Shown here in pieces: positions 35,681-46,079 of a stretch of DNA of 64,000 bases. Both the position numbers and the translations under genes were made by a program. The first letter of the stretch is position 1. Every line of letters begins with the position of its first letter. Source of the DNA: Perilla frutescens (Eukaryota; Streptophyta; Magnoliopsida; Lamiales; Lamiaceae); NCBI GenBank assembly GCA_026008535.1, contig BRKX01000009.1, forward strand, positions 44,265,001-44,329,000, in the 5' to 3' direction. The notes beneath the pieces were generated by a model, which was not told where the DNA came from, did not search any database, and saw only the letters and a list, made by a program, of their open reading frames with translations.

Positions 35681-36660
35681 TATCAAACTCACTATATTAT
35701 TATAATATATTGAATCATAATTAGCATTTATAACTAAAAAAATGAAAATTTAAGAAATTACATACCTTAATTATGAAATTGTAAACTAATATTTAATTAT
35801 TAATTAGAAAAATAAAAAATAAATAGTAAAAAATAATTATAAATCCTAATTGGGTGAAATGGGTCCTAATCAATAATTATGAAATTAAGCTAAAACAAAA
35901 AAAATGAAATTGAAGAAAAAATACTCTTTTTCTTTTCATTTAAATGTCATTTTGGATGAATACACACAAATTAATAAATGAATTAAATTATATAATACAC
36001 ATTTGTATGAATACATTAAATGAGTTAAATATAGATGTTTGAATGCATTAAATGAAGGCAAATATGTGAATTTTCTGTCTCGAATTTGTAGAATGACACC
36101 TTTTTTGAAACAAAATTAAAATGTTAGAATGACACTTATTCAGAAACGAGGAAAGTAATAAAATTCAAAGTGGAACACCGACTAATTAAGGTAAACTAGA
36201 AAATCTCATTGGTCACATTATATATACATAGAAAAAAAATATTAAAATGAAACCTATAGTGCTCATGAATTGTTTATATTAAACAAGAAAATGTGAGTAT
36301 ATATGTTGACAGAGTGATTTATGATTTGAATCTTGCAAGTAATTAAAGAATCTATAAGGAAATTTTTTTTTTGTGTTTGAATAATGCGCTAATGAGCAAT
36401 TTATAAGGGCAATTTGTTTTTTTGTGTTTGAGAACTGCGCCAATGAGCATTCAGCTTGGTACAATTTTGTTATACTTTTTGAGGGCATCTTATAGAAACA
36501 ATATACGCTTCCTGTCAGCAGCTAGTTAGATGATTATTTTGGTTGTAGAAGAAGAATACTATTTCATTTTTTCAGAAATTTTATTTATTGGCAATGAATT
36601 TTGCTGCTCCTACTTCTGCTCCTGTGCGTGTCAAGAAGTAAAAAAGAGAGATTTTCAATT
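35681..36660. other. Intergenic, no gene seen
   Basis: Strongly AT-rich. A local duplication of 'tttttttgtgtttgaga/at.atgcgc.aatgagca' occurs at 36363-36397 and 36415-36450. No coding pattern. Confidence 0.5.
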
Positions 36661-37025
36661 GTAAATCTCTACTCATAGCCATGCTTGTTTTCACCATACT
36701 TGAGAGGTTGTGTCATCATGTTGAAAATGAAGTAAACATGGTCCTCAACTCGAAATATGAACCAAAAACACTCAAATCTAACTTGGAGAGTATCCAAGAG
36801 GGTTGCAAGATGCTGAGAGGCAAAGGGTGACCAACATGAATGTCAAACGCTGGTTGGGAGAGCTTGAGAGAGAATGTTAATCTCTCTCTCTCTCACCCTT
36901 GTGAGTTGGTACGATCCATTTTCTTGTCTTTTTGTTCGTCTTTCAAACACTTGGTTAGCGACAAGAGATGAAAGCTCTGAATGAGAGACTAGATAATTAT
37001 TCACAACCAGAGACTACTTTAGATG

Positions 37026-37230
37026 TAATTTTGTAAGAGAGGGACATGCATAATTTTGTAACATCATATGTGAATAGTTATTCACAACTAGGGACTACCT
37101 CTTCTATTGATGTGTTCAAGGTACATGGTCAAAAATTATGCCGCACTGAACCGGTCGAAAACTGATTGGTTTAGTTGGTCGGTTTGGGTGCGGGTAAGTT
37201 CTTGCTCACCCCTAATTTTGGCAGATTGAA
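37026..37230 (+). repeat. Direct repeat, copy 1, in the resistance pseudogene
   Basis: About 200 bp from 'attttgtaagagagggacatgcataattttg' to 'ctcacccctaattttggcagattgaaa' are repeated at 37836-38028 with roughly 90% identity by eye. The repeat ends match, so the 37231-37835 interval was inserted or the unit was duplicated around it. Confidence 0.8.
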
Positions 37231-37385
37231 AATACAGTAAAACCTTAGTAAATTAATACTCAAAAAATTAATAAACTCTTTAAGATAATATTTTTCTCCA
37301 GTCCAAACTCGGGCCAGTTGAAAATAACATAGATGTCGATAAGATAATAAGATAATATAATTTTGATAGACCCCTGTATAAATAT
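37228..37385. mobile_element. MITE-like insertion (cagtaaaacctta…aattaatactc)
   Basis: The string 'tacagtaaaaccttagtaaattaatactcaaaaaattaataa' with 'tttttctccagtccaaactcgggcc' is a widespread eudicot MITE type. Only one end is clear, so the copy may be partial. Confidence 0.45.
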
Positions 37386-37835
37386 ATGGTCCTTTCAATA
37401 TCATAAATTAATAATTATTTAAAACTATAACCACAATTAAGTCATTTTAGTGAAATATGATTCTAGTGTTGCTTGTTTTTTCTTAAAAGTACTACCGTAT
37501 TAGTTTTCAAATGAAATTTTTTATCAAGCCACGACTTTATATCTTTTTAAGTGCATGTGGAATGATCTCTTTGTACTCACATAATATTTCACATATTTCA
37601 TATGTCATTATTGATTTTGAGACACCTTTTAGATGAGAAGTTATTGTTTGATACAACTTTAAGAAATTTGCTACATTATATATATAGTATAATCTATCAT
37701 CATCACACACTGAATGTTTTTTTTTTTTGTAAAATGCAATGAATAATATTAAATTATTAAGAAACAATAAACATTACTTATTAATTTTCATTAATAACAT
37801 GTAAAATGAATTTATTTTAATATTAATTTAATATT

Positions 37836-38028
37836 GTAAGAGAGGGACATGCATAATTTTGTAACTTCAGATGTGATTCACAACCAGAGACTACTTTTTC
37901 TATTGATGCGTTCAAGGTATATGGTCAAAAATTATGTTGCACTGAACTGGTTGAAAACTGATCGGTTCGGTCGATCGATCGGTTCGGGTAAGTTCTTGCT
38001 CACCCCTAATTTTGGCAGATTGAAAGTA
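37836..38028 (+). repeat. Direct repeat, copy 2
   Basis: Second copy of the unit at 37026-37230, with a small deletion near 37873 and a gatcgatcgatcgg expansion near 37970. Confidence 0.8.
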
Positions 38029-40489
38029 CTATGGGTTAGTGTGCACAACCTTTTTGATGCTTCACACGTTGCTAAAGCTATTGTAGCAACTTTTGATTTT
38101 GATAGTACTTGAAGTAGTGACTCTATTTTGGAATTTTTAAGATAGAGCATAATTTTTTTTGCCTCAAAGTAGAATTTTCTTCTTGCCCTAGATAATGTGC
38201 GGACATTGGATTGGGTCAATTGAGAATCCCTCAATAATTTTCTTGTTAGTGAGATAGGATTTAGACTTTTGGTCACAACAAGGGATGCGATAGCGGTGAG
38301 AATTATTGGTACCACCCACTAGCTGCGCTTGGAATTCTTATCAGATTCGAATTGTGCGTCAATCTTGAACACAATAGCATTACAAGGAAGAAACGATTAT
38401 GAAGAGTTTTATGAAATCGATAATGAAATTGCGAAGTGTAATGTCTTACCTTTATCTGCAAAGATTGTTGGACACCCGTTAGAATCAAGATCTACAGATA
38501 CCATATAAGGGTGAAGGGATTTACTGGAGAGCTCACTATTGGATACATAAAGATGTAATGAGTGAAATCTTTCGCCCTTTGAGATTGAGCTACATGGAGT
38601 TGTCTCTATTGCTTAAATGTTTTTTTAGATGTGTGTTGTATTCAACTGGCTTAAAAGGTTTGATCAGAGTTTGGATGGCTTTAAGTTACATAGACTCCAG
38701 TGCCACATGAGATGAAATCATTCATAAGGGATTTCAGTACTTGAAAATTTTGTATGAGCGATCTTTCCTACAAGAGTTTGAGAGGGATAATAAAATTAAA
38801 TTCTAATTAAAAATTCATGATATGATATATGAGCTTGTTGGTCATTTTTTAAGGAGTGAACACTACATTAATATGGATGGTAGAATAGATAAGATACTTT
38901 ATAGTATGCACTTAACCACGAGGGAGAGAATACACTACTTCTGTGCAAGATTCATCTCTCCAAAAGATCTACTCCCGAATCTCTTTAGACTCTTGATGTA
39001 TGCCAGAGTTTTGTGCTTAAGTGGTTGTGATTTGGAAGAGATTTCTGAAGATGTAAGTACTTTAAGTCACTTGATGTATTTTGACTTGAGTGGGAATCTT
39101 ATGACATAACTTTCAAGCAGTGTGAGTGATTTGTATAACTTACAAATCTCCGAAGGTGCTACAATCTCATCAGGATTCCTATTGGACTTGAGAAGTTGAT
39201 CAAATTCAAAAACCTTATTTCAGAAATAGGGAGTCGTTTATGGGAGTTTCATGAGGAATTTTTCAAATTAATCCGTGCAGAAGGCAAGCCTAGGCGCACG
39301 GTCGTGCGCCTCCTTCACAATTCAATACCGAGAGGATGGCACGGGCCTTCACAATACATACAATGAGAGTTGAGAGACTTTTTGAATGTTGAACAATTTT
39401 TTTTGTTTAATATATAAATATATAAAATAAAAATAAAAATATATATTTACTTATATATAAATTATTCACACCATTATATTTTGAAATGGATTATTGATTC
39501 AAAATAAAATTTATAATATATATATATATATATAGGGTTGGGTTCCAGAAGGAACCATACCCCATGTGAGAACCGAGAACCAATCTCAACCATAATTTTA
39601 CCTATTTGGACGGCTAAGATCTATTCCAAAATTAAAAAAAACGCGGTGACATAATTGTAATAACGTCCAACTTCGCTGCCCCTGAATCTTAGTAAGGGTA
39701 AAATCGGAAATTTCAATGTATATGTGATTCACGCGTGTATTTTTAAATTTAGGGTTTTAGTATTGCCATTCCCTATTTTAGCACTGTCATGACTTATTTT
39801 AGCACTAACATGACCCTTGTTTAGCATGACAAAAAAACTCCCAAACCAACTTTCTTTTTGCGAAGTACAATTTCACCGTCAACTCCCCTTCGTGTCTAGC
39901 CACCCCCTGTCGTCTTCATACATATATCATCATCATGAAGACATGCAACCAACCATATATCCTACAGATTTTGACCCATGAAACCATGTCACAAAATTTT
40001 GTCTTAAATTTTAATATTTCATCACAACATTTTGTAAGTATAGATACAAGAATATATTTGGTTTTATATTTGGACATCTCATAGACATTTTGAGCAATTC
40101 TTCATACAATTAAAACTAATAAACTGAAAATCTTCTTTAAAGATGACAAAATTAAGTGGAAAGTAGCATAATGGATATGTAATGCATTGGTATTATTATT
40201 TTCTATATATCAATACAAATGGAATATTTTTAAGTTGGACGTGATTTCACCCATGTCAACCCTATTTAATTAGGTATTTGTTGGTATATATAGGAATTAA
40301 AAAGATTAAATGAAAAGTAGTAGTGAAAGACACAATATACACTATAGTTAATTATCACAAAAGTGAAATATATTTCTCCACAAAAACAGAACTAATAAGA
40401 TATAAACACGCATTCGACATTTAGTACAATACACAGGCGCATATCAAATAAAAAATATGACAAGAATATAAAATGCAATGTTTGGATTC

Positions 40490-40870
40490 CTATTTTAGCA
40501 TTGTCATGATCTTTTTTAGCACTGTCATGACCTATTTTAGCACTATCATGACTTATTTAGTTATTTTAGCACTAAGATTATCATTACTTAGTTTAGCAAT
40601 GTTATGATGTTTTTTTAGTACTGTCATGACTTATTTTAGCACTATCATGACTTATTTCAGTTCACAATAGTGCTAAAGTACTGATAGTGAAAAATTGAAA
40701 ATAACAGCTTAATCAACTTCGTTAACCTAAGTGCTAAAATAGTTCATAGTAGTGCTAAAATAGGTTACAACAGTGCTAAAATATATCACAGTAGTGCTAA
40801 AGTACATGGCAGTGCTAAAATAATTCACAGTAATGCTAAAATAGGTTAGAACGGTGCTAATATAGGTTCT
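40490..40870. repeat. 21-bp repeat array, orientation switch (element A)
   Basis: About eight units of ttttagcactgtcatgactta (40490-40660) are followed by about eight units of the reverse type gtgctaaaataggttacaaca (40664-40870). The two halves are partly self-complementary and can form a long hairpin. A further two units of the first type lie at 39760-39830. Confidence 0.8.
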
Positions 40871-41051
40871 GATATGATTTCCATCCTTTTAACTTGTAAA
40901 GGATTTCAATAATCAGTGTAACTAGTTGCCTAACTGGAAAATGTGTTCAGAGAATATCATAATCTTTAGTTTTTTATTTACAAATTTTCATTTTTCCTTG
41001 TTCAATGAAATGTGCTAAATCTTTTATGCTTGCATATTTATAAAGTAAGTT

Positions 41052-41390
41052 TTGCCAGAAAAGAAATGTAGATATCCTTATATTTCTACTAGGGTTGATG
41101 ATCCGATCATAAAGTGTGGGAAATGCCCATGTGTTAATCCATGCAGCCAACAACCACTACCTCCACCACCACCCTCGGTGCAATACTACTGTAGTCCTCC
41201 ACCACCACCACCTCCGCCTCCACCGAGGTTCATTTATGTGATAGGGACTCCTACAGGAAACTTATATCCAACTACTGATGATCTATTCAATTTGCAGATG
41301 ATTTACTTCTTTCATCATTCTCCCATGACTGCACCATGCACATTTGTTTTGCTTATTAACTTTGCACTTGCTACTATTTTCTTAACCTAA
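41052..41390 (+). pseudogene. Captured fragment of an extensin-like proline-rich, possibly GPI-anchored protein
   Basis: The reading holds CGKCPCVNPCSQQ, two long proline runs with the pattern QYYCSPPPPPP, then RFIYVIGTPTGNLYPTTDD and a hydrophobic end (TFVLLINFALATIFLT, stop). This order resembles short plant extensin-like/hydroxyproline-rich proteins that carry a C-terminal GPI signal. No signal peptide is present at the start, which looks like the middle of an exon. The surrounding DNA belongs to element A, so this is best read as captured host DNA. Whether it is expressed cannot be told. Confidence 0.5.
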
Positions 41391-41460
41391 ATTTAGAATC
41401 AGATGAGCAAATCCAAATCCCTTGCAATGCTTGTAATGAATATTCATTTAAAATATATCA

Positions 41461-42068
41461 CAATAGTGCTAAAGTAAATGACAATGCTAAAATAGTTCAC
41501 AGTAGTGCTAAAATAGGTTACAATGGTGCTAAAATATATCACACAGAGAATGGCGATCGTGTTTAGGTGCAAATAATTTGGATCCCATGCCTATCAACAA
41601 TTGCTACAATAATGGCCTTGGTTTTGAATTAATGTAGCCTAGCTTGATTACATTACACGTAGTCAATATTCATTGCATCGATTTGTGGATGATTGATGGA
41701 GTCGGTAAATTTACATAGTTTCCAAAATATTGAAACAAAAGAAATAAATCAATCACAATCGCATTAGTGCTAAAGTACTAATAGTGAAAAATTCAAAATA
41801 ATAACTTAATCAACTTCGTCAACCTAAGTGCTAAAATAGTTCACAATAGTGCTAAAATAGGTTATAACAGTGCTAAAATAGATCACAGTAGTGCTAAAGT
41901 ACATGGCAGTGCTAAAACAGTTCACAATAGTGCTAAAATAGGTTATAACAGTGCTAAAATAGATCACAGTAGTGCTAAAGTACATGGCAGTGCTAAAACA
42001 GTTCACAGTAGTGCTAAAATAGGTTACAACAGTGCTAAAATAGATCACAGTAGTGCTAAAGTACACCC
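41461..42068. repeat. 21-bp repeat arrays, gtgctaaaatag type (element A)
   Basis: Units at 41461-41545 and a longer array at 41829-42068 (about 11 units, with an 81-bp higher-order unit repeated). Because 21 is a multiple of three, the array gives long open frames on the minus strand (a YFSTTVI-like 7-residue repeat at 41824-42114); these are probably not genes. Confidence 0.8.
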
Positions 42069-42336
42069 TACACCAAACAAGTTTTCCTCCTCGATCATTA
42101 ACCATTGCGTCCACGTCTAGTCAAAAACACCCTTCCTAGTAATTACATCAGAGAGATATCCAATCAACATTCAAAAAAAATATATTCAAAAATAGAGTTG
42201 AACACTATTCCAAAGCTCAATCAATAATTACATATATAGAATAGATGCTAGTTTGTTCAAGATCATGTAGCATTTACGAGAGAAAACAAGATACATAAAA
42301 GTAAAAAATGGAAATTGAAATTAAGATTGAATGTTT

Positions 42337-42660
42337 TTAAACAGGGAGAACTTTGTTGACAATCTCCTGACTGAGAGTGATAATCTGCGAATCAAGGGCC
42401 TTGATAGTCTCCTCTTTCTGCTTTTCGAGACTGGCCACCGCCTCGATCTTCTTCCTCCCCTTCGGTAGCTTCTTCTCCACCTCCACCTGCGTCTCCTTCT
42501 TCATCTTGTTCAACGCTGCCGATATCTCCACCTTTGCCACCTTCATCACGGCGACGACCTGCTCCTCCAGCTGCTTCACCTCCCCCGAGGTGTCCTTCAT
42601 GCTGTTCAGCTTCTCTCTGATGGCGGCGTCTCTCTCATCCATGAAGTTCCCCAGCGGTGA
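42337..42660 (-). pseudogene. Captured fragment of chloroplast ATP synthase subunit b' (nuclear atpG)
   Basis: On the minus strand from about 42658 the sequence reads SPLGNFMDERDAAIREKL, later AALNKMKKETQVEVEKKL and KEETIKALDSQI, ending KVLPV and a stop. This is the C-terminal soluble half (about 107 residues) of the nuclear-encoded CF0 subunit b', part of the peripheral stalk of the plastid ATP synthase. A short in-frame deletion follows GRKKIE. The transit peptide and membrane helix are absent. The similarity stops at 42658, directly beside the conserved right end of element A. The frame is still open, so capture is fairly recent or the frame is maintained by chance. Confidence 0.85.
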
Positions 42661-42897
42661 ACGTAGCGTCGGCTTTACGATCAACACAAATTATGAGAGA
42701 AAGAGATTTCATTCCAAAAATATCAAAATTAATAAATTACAGAAATAATCTCGGTTCATTAAAAAGTTGATAATATTACAATATTGCCACCGAATTTTTT
42801 TAAGTATGTAGCATATCTTGGCCGTCCAAATATATTAGATCTATGGCTCATATTGGTTCTATGTTCTCACAGGGGGGTCTAGTTCTCACTTGATCCC

Positions 42898-42922
42898 ATA
42901 TATATATATATATATATATATA
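42898..42922. repeat. (TA)n tract shared by elements A and B
   Basis: About 25 bp of uninterrupted TA repeats separate the right end of element A from the left end of element B. Confidence 0.9.
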
Positions 42923-43426
42923 GGGTTGGGTTCCAGAAGGAACCATACCCCATGTGAGAACCGAGAACCAATCTCAATCATAGATCTCGCTTATTTGGAC
43001 GGTTAAGATCTGTTCAAAAATTAAAAAAATGCGGTGGCATAATTGTAATAACTTCGAACTTCACTGCCCCTGAAACTCGGCGAGGGTAAAATCGGAAATT
43101 TCAATGTATATGTGATTCAAGCGGATATTTTTCAATTTAGAGTTTTAGCATTGTCATTTCCTATTTTAGTATTGTCATGACTTATTTTAGCACTGTCATT
43201 ACTTATTTTAGCACTAACATGACCCTTGTTTAGCGTGACAAGAAACTCGTTTTGTAATTTAAAAAAAGTGAACTATATTTGAAAAAATCCTAAATATAAG
43301 TACTATGAAAATTGAAATTGGGTTAGATTGAAGTTAAACCCGCCCCAAACCCAACCAACCCTCGCAACAAGCTTCTTGCTAAAATTACTAGTATCGAAGT
43401 CTGCAAAATCACTGCCCGAAGCCAAA

Positions 43427-43645
43427 ATGGCTCCCAAAGTTCTAATGGTAAGAAAATTGAAATTTTTTTGTCGAATATCTGTAAAATTATGTATATGTTT
43501 TCTCAAATTGATCCTTTCTTTTGATTAAAACTTTTAAATTTTGTGTTCATTTGGGTTGCTGTGCCAATGTTATTTTCAATGAATTCAGGTAGCGGAGAAG
43601 CCGAGCATTGCTCTTTCAATTGCTTCAGTTCTTTCTGGTGGTCAA
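43427..43645 (+). pseudogene. Captured 5' part of DNA topoisomerase 3 (beta-type), exons 1-2 with intron
   Basis: ATG at 43427 starts MAPKVLM (43427-43447), a donor gtaag follows, and after an acceptor (ttcag) exon 2 at 43589-43645 reads VAEKPSIALSIASVLSGGQ, then a donor gtaag. VAEKPSIA is the N-terminal Toprim motif of type IA topoisomerases. MAPKVLMVAEKPSIALSIA matches the start of plant TOP3 beta. The sequence is abandoned after exon 2, so no enzyme can be made. The retained intron shows capture at the DNA level, and 5' UTR sequence (from about 43320) seems included. Confidence 0.85.
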
Positions 43646-43844
43646 GTAAGCCATTTCTGCCTTTTTTGTATCAATAATTTTCTCATTTCATATGATGCCT
43701 GTAGTTTATGATGAACATGAATTTGCTAAGAATAGTTTGTAATTTTCATAATTGAATCATGTAATCGGTATTTAAGCTTGCTCTTCTAAAATAGATTAAC
43801 CTGTAGTTCAAAGTATATACATTAACCGTAGACAATGTATAAAC

Positions 43845-44015
43845 TAAGTGCTAAAATAGTTCACAGTAGTGCTAAAATAGATTACAACAGTGCTAAAATA
43901 GATCACAGTAGTGCTAAAGTACATGATAGTGCTAAAACAGTTCACAGTAGTGATAAAATAGGTTACAACAGTGCTAAAATAGATCACAGTAGTGCTAAAG
44001 TACATGTTAACAAAA
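43845..44015. repeat. 21-bp repeat array, gtgctaaaatag type (element B)
   Basis: Eight units in the pattern gtgctaaaata(g)(att/atc/ggt)caca(gt/ac)a, matching the 81-bp higher-order unit of element A. Confidence 0.8.
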
Positions 44016-44654
44016 AATATTGTTTGCAAAAATAATTCCGATAACTATTCATCTAATGTCTGTGTGTTTAAAAAGTGAATGGCAAATTAATTTTACTATA
44101 AAAATGTAAAAATGTGTATTTGAAAAGTGAGATGTAGAATTTACAAAATTGTTTAAAAAAAAACATTAATTAATTAAGCCTAGGCTAAAAGTTGCATTTA
44201 GTTGAAACAATAATATATTCTCTGTTAATTTTTTGTAATCTACCATATATACTGTTGGGTTTTTATCATACATGTACAATTCTTCTTCGTTATTTAAATC
44301 TAAATTGAAGGTGTGTATGGATATTGAATAGTAGTAGTATAGTTTGAGCGACAAGGGGCAAAGTAGGTGATGTATTTCAGAATAGGTGATGATTCATAAT
44401 TTTCATTAAGAAATTAATTAACCACCCGTTAACATTTTCCTACTAACATGTACACATACATAAATACATATTAATGTTTATTTATGTGTAAGAAATTCAA
44501 ATAAGTTTTAAGATCATCAAGCACGTGTTCGTAAATTTATACTAAGAATTGCCTAACATAAAATTGTAGTTCCAACACAACAACGACCACGACGACTACT
44601 GTTAATTCCAATAATCATGCAGCTGCTGCAGATTATGTTTTCTAATAAAGTTTA

Positions 44655-44965
44655 AAATGCTGCTAAAATAGTTCATAGTAGTGCTAAAATAGGTTACAAC
44701 ATTGCTAAAATATATTACAGTAGTGCTAAAGTACATGGCAGTGCTAAAACAGTTCACAGTAGTGCTAAAATAGGTTATAACAGTGCTAAAATAGATCATA
44801 GTAGTGCTAAAATACATGTTAACTGAGCATGAATCACACAAACCTTTTTTAGCACTGTCATGGCCTTTTTTAGCATTGTCATGACTTATTTTAGCATAGC
44901 TCTTTCACGGTTTTAGCACTGTCATTTTCTATTGTAGCAATGTCATAGCCTTTTTTAGCCATCAA
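44655..44965. repeat. 21-bp repeat array with orientation switch (element B)
   Basis: Eight units of gtgctaaaatag type at 44655-44820, followed by five or six of the opposite ttttagcactgtcatg type at 44848-44965. Confidence 0.8.
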
Positions 44966-45979
44966 TCTTAAAATATAACTGAAAATCAAAACTTAAATCA
45001 TGCAAAATAAAAATAAAATTCCACCAATGTCAACATGATTGCGTGCTCGATTACACTGAATATATCAGAATTTGAACTCCTAAAATAATCCCTCCATGTA
45101 TCTAAATCCGCTCCATCCTTAGTCATGGTCAAAATTCCAATTGAATTTCACAAACCCTTCTCCGATATAAAATAAAATAAATTACTATTTTCTTGGTCAA
45201 AAGTCCGATGCTGATTATACCCAGAAAACAAATACTAGATTATTCTTCAAGGGAGGGTAAAAGTTCTCACCACACAGATGATCAAATACGTATACAATTT
45301 CTTCCGAAAAGAAAAACCTCTAAATAAAAATCAATTGAAATCCGCAACCGACTTCATCAGCAACTCTTCTAGTCAGACAAGAAACGAAAAAGAAGAGATA
45401 ATCTGAAAAGGGATTGAAATAAAACTAATGTATTCAACGGGAAATCAATGGAGAAATCCAAAGAAAAGTTTCTTTACCGGTTGAGAGAATTCGAAGACGG
45501 AAAACGAATTGCAAACCGAGAAGAGATTCATTCCAAATATAACATAATTCCTGAATTACTAAAATACCCTTGCTTCATTAAAAAGTCTAAAATATTACAA
45601 TAATGCCACCGTTTTTTTTTTTGAATTTTGATCTGATCTTGGCCGTCCAAATTAGATCAATCTGTGGCTGAGATTGGTTCTCAACTCTCATATGGGGGTG
45701 TGGTTCTCACATGATCCAATCTCTATATATATATATATATAAACTTCCACCGCTTAAATAAATATTAGCATAAGTAGAATTTTGTGTGTATCTTTTCGTA
45801 TGATTAAATTGAATATCAATACCAATATAACTATCATATATTGGACAATGCGCATGTATTATGGGATGAATTGGGACAAAATGAATCACACTTGGGGCTT
45901 ATTAAAGATTAAAAATAAAGGTGCAAAAGGAATAACACTTGGGGCTTACTAAAGGTACAGGGCCAAGTTGGCCGCCGCC

Positions 45980-46016
45980 CATGGCCCATAATTTCTTAAT
46001 TTTTTGGGCCCATTTG
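45980..46016. promoter_or_regulatory. Site II (TGGGCY) elements upstream of CCMH
   Basis: catggcccataa at 45980 and ttgggcccatt at 46004 contain TGGGCC/T cores on both strands, about 70-100 bp before the pyrimidine-rich region (46080-46250) that probably starts the transcript. Site II elements bound by TCP factors are common in promoters of plant nuclear genes for mitochondrial proteins, which fits the CCMH product. Confidence 0.5.
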
Positions 46017-46079
46017 TTTTTCTTTTATTATATACACCTAAAAAAAATAAAAAATTATACCGATTATACTGTATAACTT

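Larger units (their letters stand above)
36681..39265 (+). pseudogene. CC-NB-LRR disease resistance gene, heavily decayed
   Basis: Remains of an intracellular immune receptor in domain order. The coiled-coil (Rx N-type) domain at 36681-36855 has TILERLCHHVE and LKSNLESIQEG, and after a frameshift VKRWLGELERE. A second CC piece with MKALNERLDNYSQ lies at about 36967-37005. The P-loop region is missing and replaced by repeated/inserted DNA (37026-38010). NB-ARC resumes at 38025 with LWVSVHNLFDASHVAKAI, a kinase-2-like LALDNVRTLDW (usual DDVW changed), LLVTTRDAIAV, LPLSAKIVG, and an MHD-like KIHDMIYELVG near 38815. LRR-like sequence (ARVLCLSGCDLEEI; YFDLSGN) runs to about 39260. Many stops and frameshifts make it non-functional. 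Confidence 0.85.
39535..42897. mobile_element. Gene-capturing TIR element A (3.36 kb) in a (TA)n tract
   Basis: The left end GGGTTGGGTTCCAGAAGGAACC…GAGAACCGAGAACCAATCTC…TTTGGACGGCTAAGATC is mirrored at the right (42818-42897: ttggccgtccaaa…attggttct…gttctcac…tgatccc), giving imperfect TIRs of about 80-90 bp. It is bordered by TA repeats on both sides. It holds 21-bp subterminal repeats in two orientations, an extensin-like fragment (41052-41390) and an ATP synthase b' fragment (42337-42658). It encodes no transposase. Insertion into (TA)n recalls MITE families that target TA microsatellites; the superfamily is not settled. Confidence 0.7.
42923..45724. mobile_element. Gene-capturing TIR element B (2.8 kb) in a (TA)n tract
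   Basis: The left 330 bp (42923-43255) is about 90% like that of element A. The right end (45630-45724: ttggccgtccaaa…gagattggttctca…gttctcacatgatccaatctc) is its inverse and is followed by (TA)n. It contains 21-bp repeat arrays, the first two exons of a DNA topoisomerase 3 gene, and no transposase. The subterminal block at 45530-45620 matches 42700-42790 of element A, so A and B are members of one family with different captured cargo. Confidence 0.7.

Noticed and set aside
41824..42114. 96-codon minus-strand ORF with a YFSTTVI-like heptad repeat
   Set aside because: It is only the translation of the 21-bp DNA repeats; unit length divisible by three keeps all copies in frame. Similar frames at 43844-44029 and 44602-44841 have the same cause.
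39535..45724. One large 6.2 kb element instead of two
   Set aside because: Both A and B have their own inverted pair of ends, and the left arms of A and B are in the same orientation, so two units fit better.
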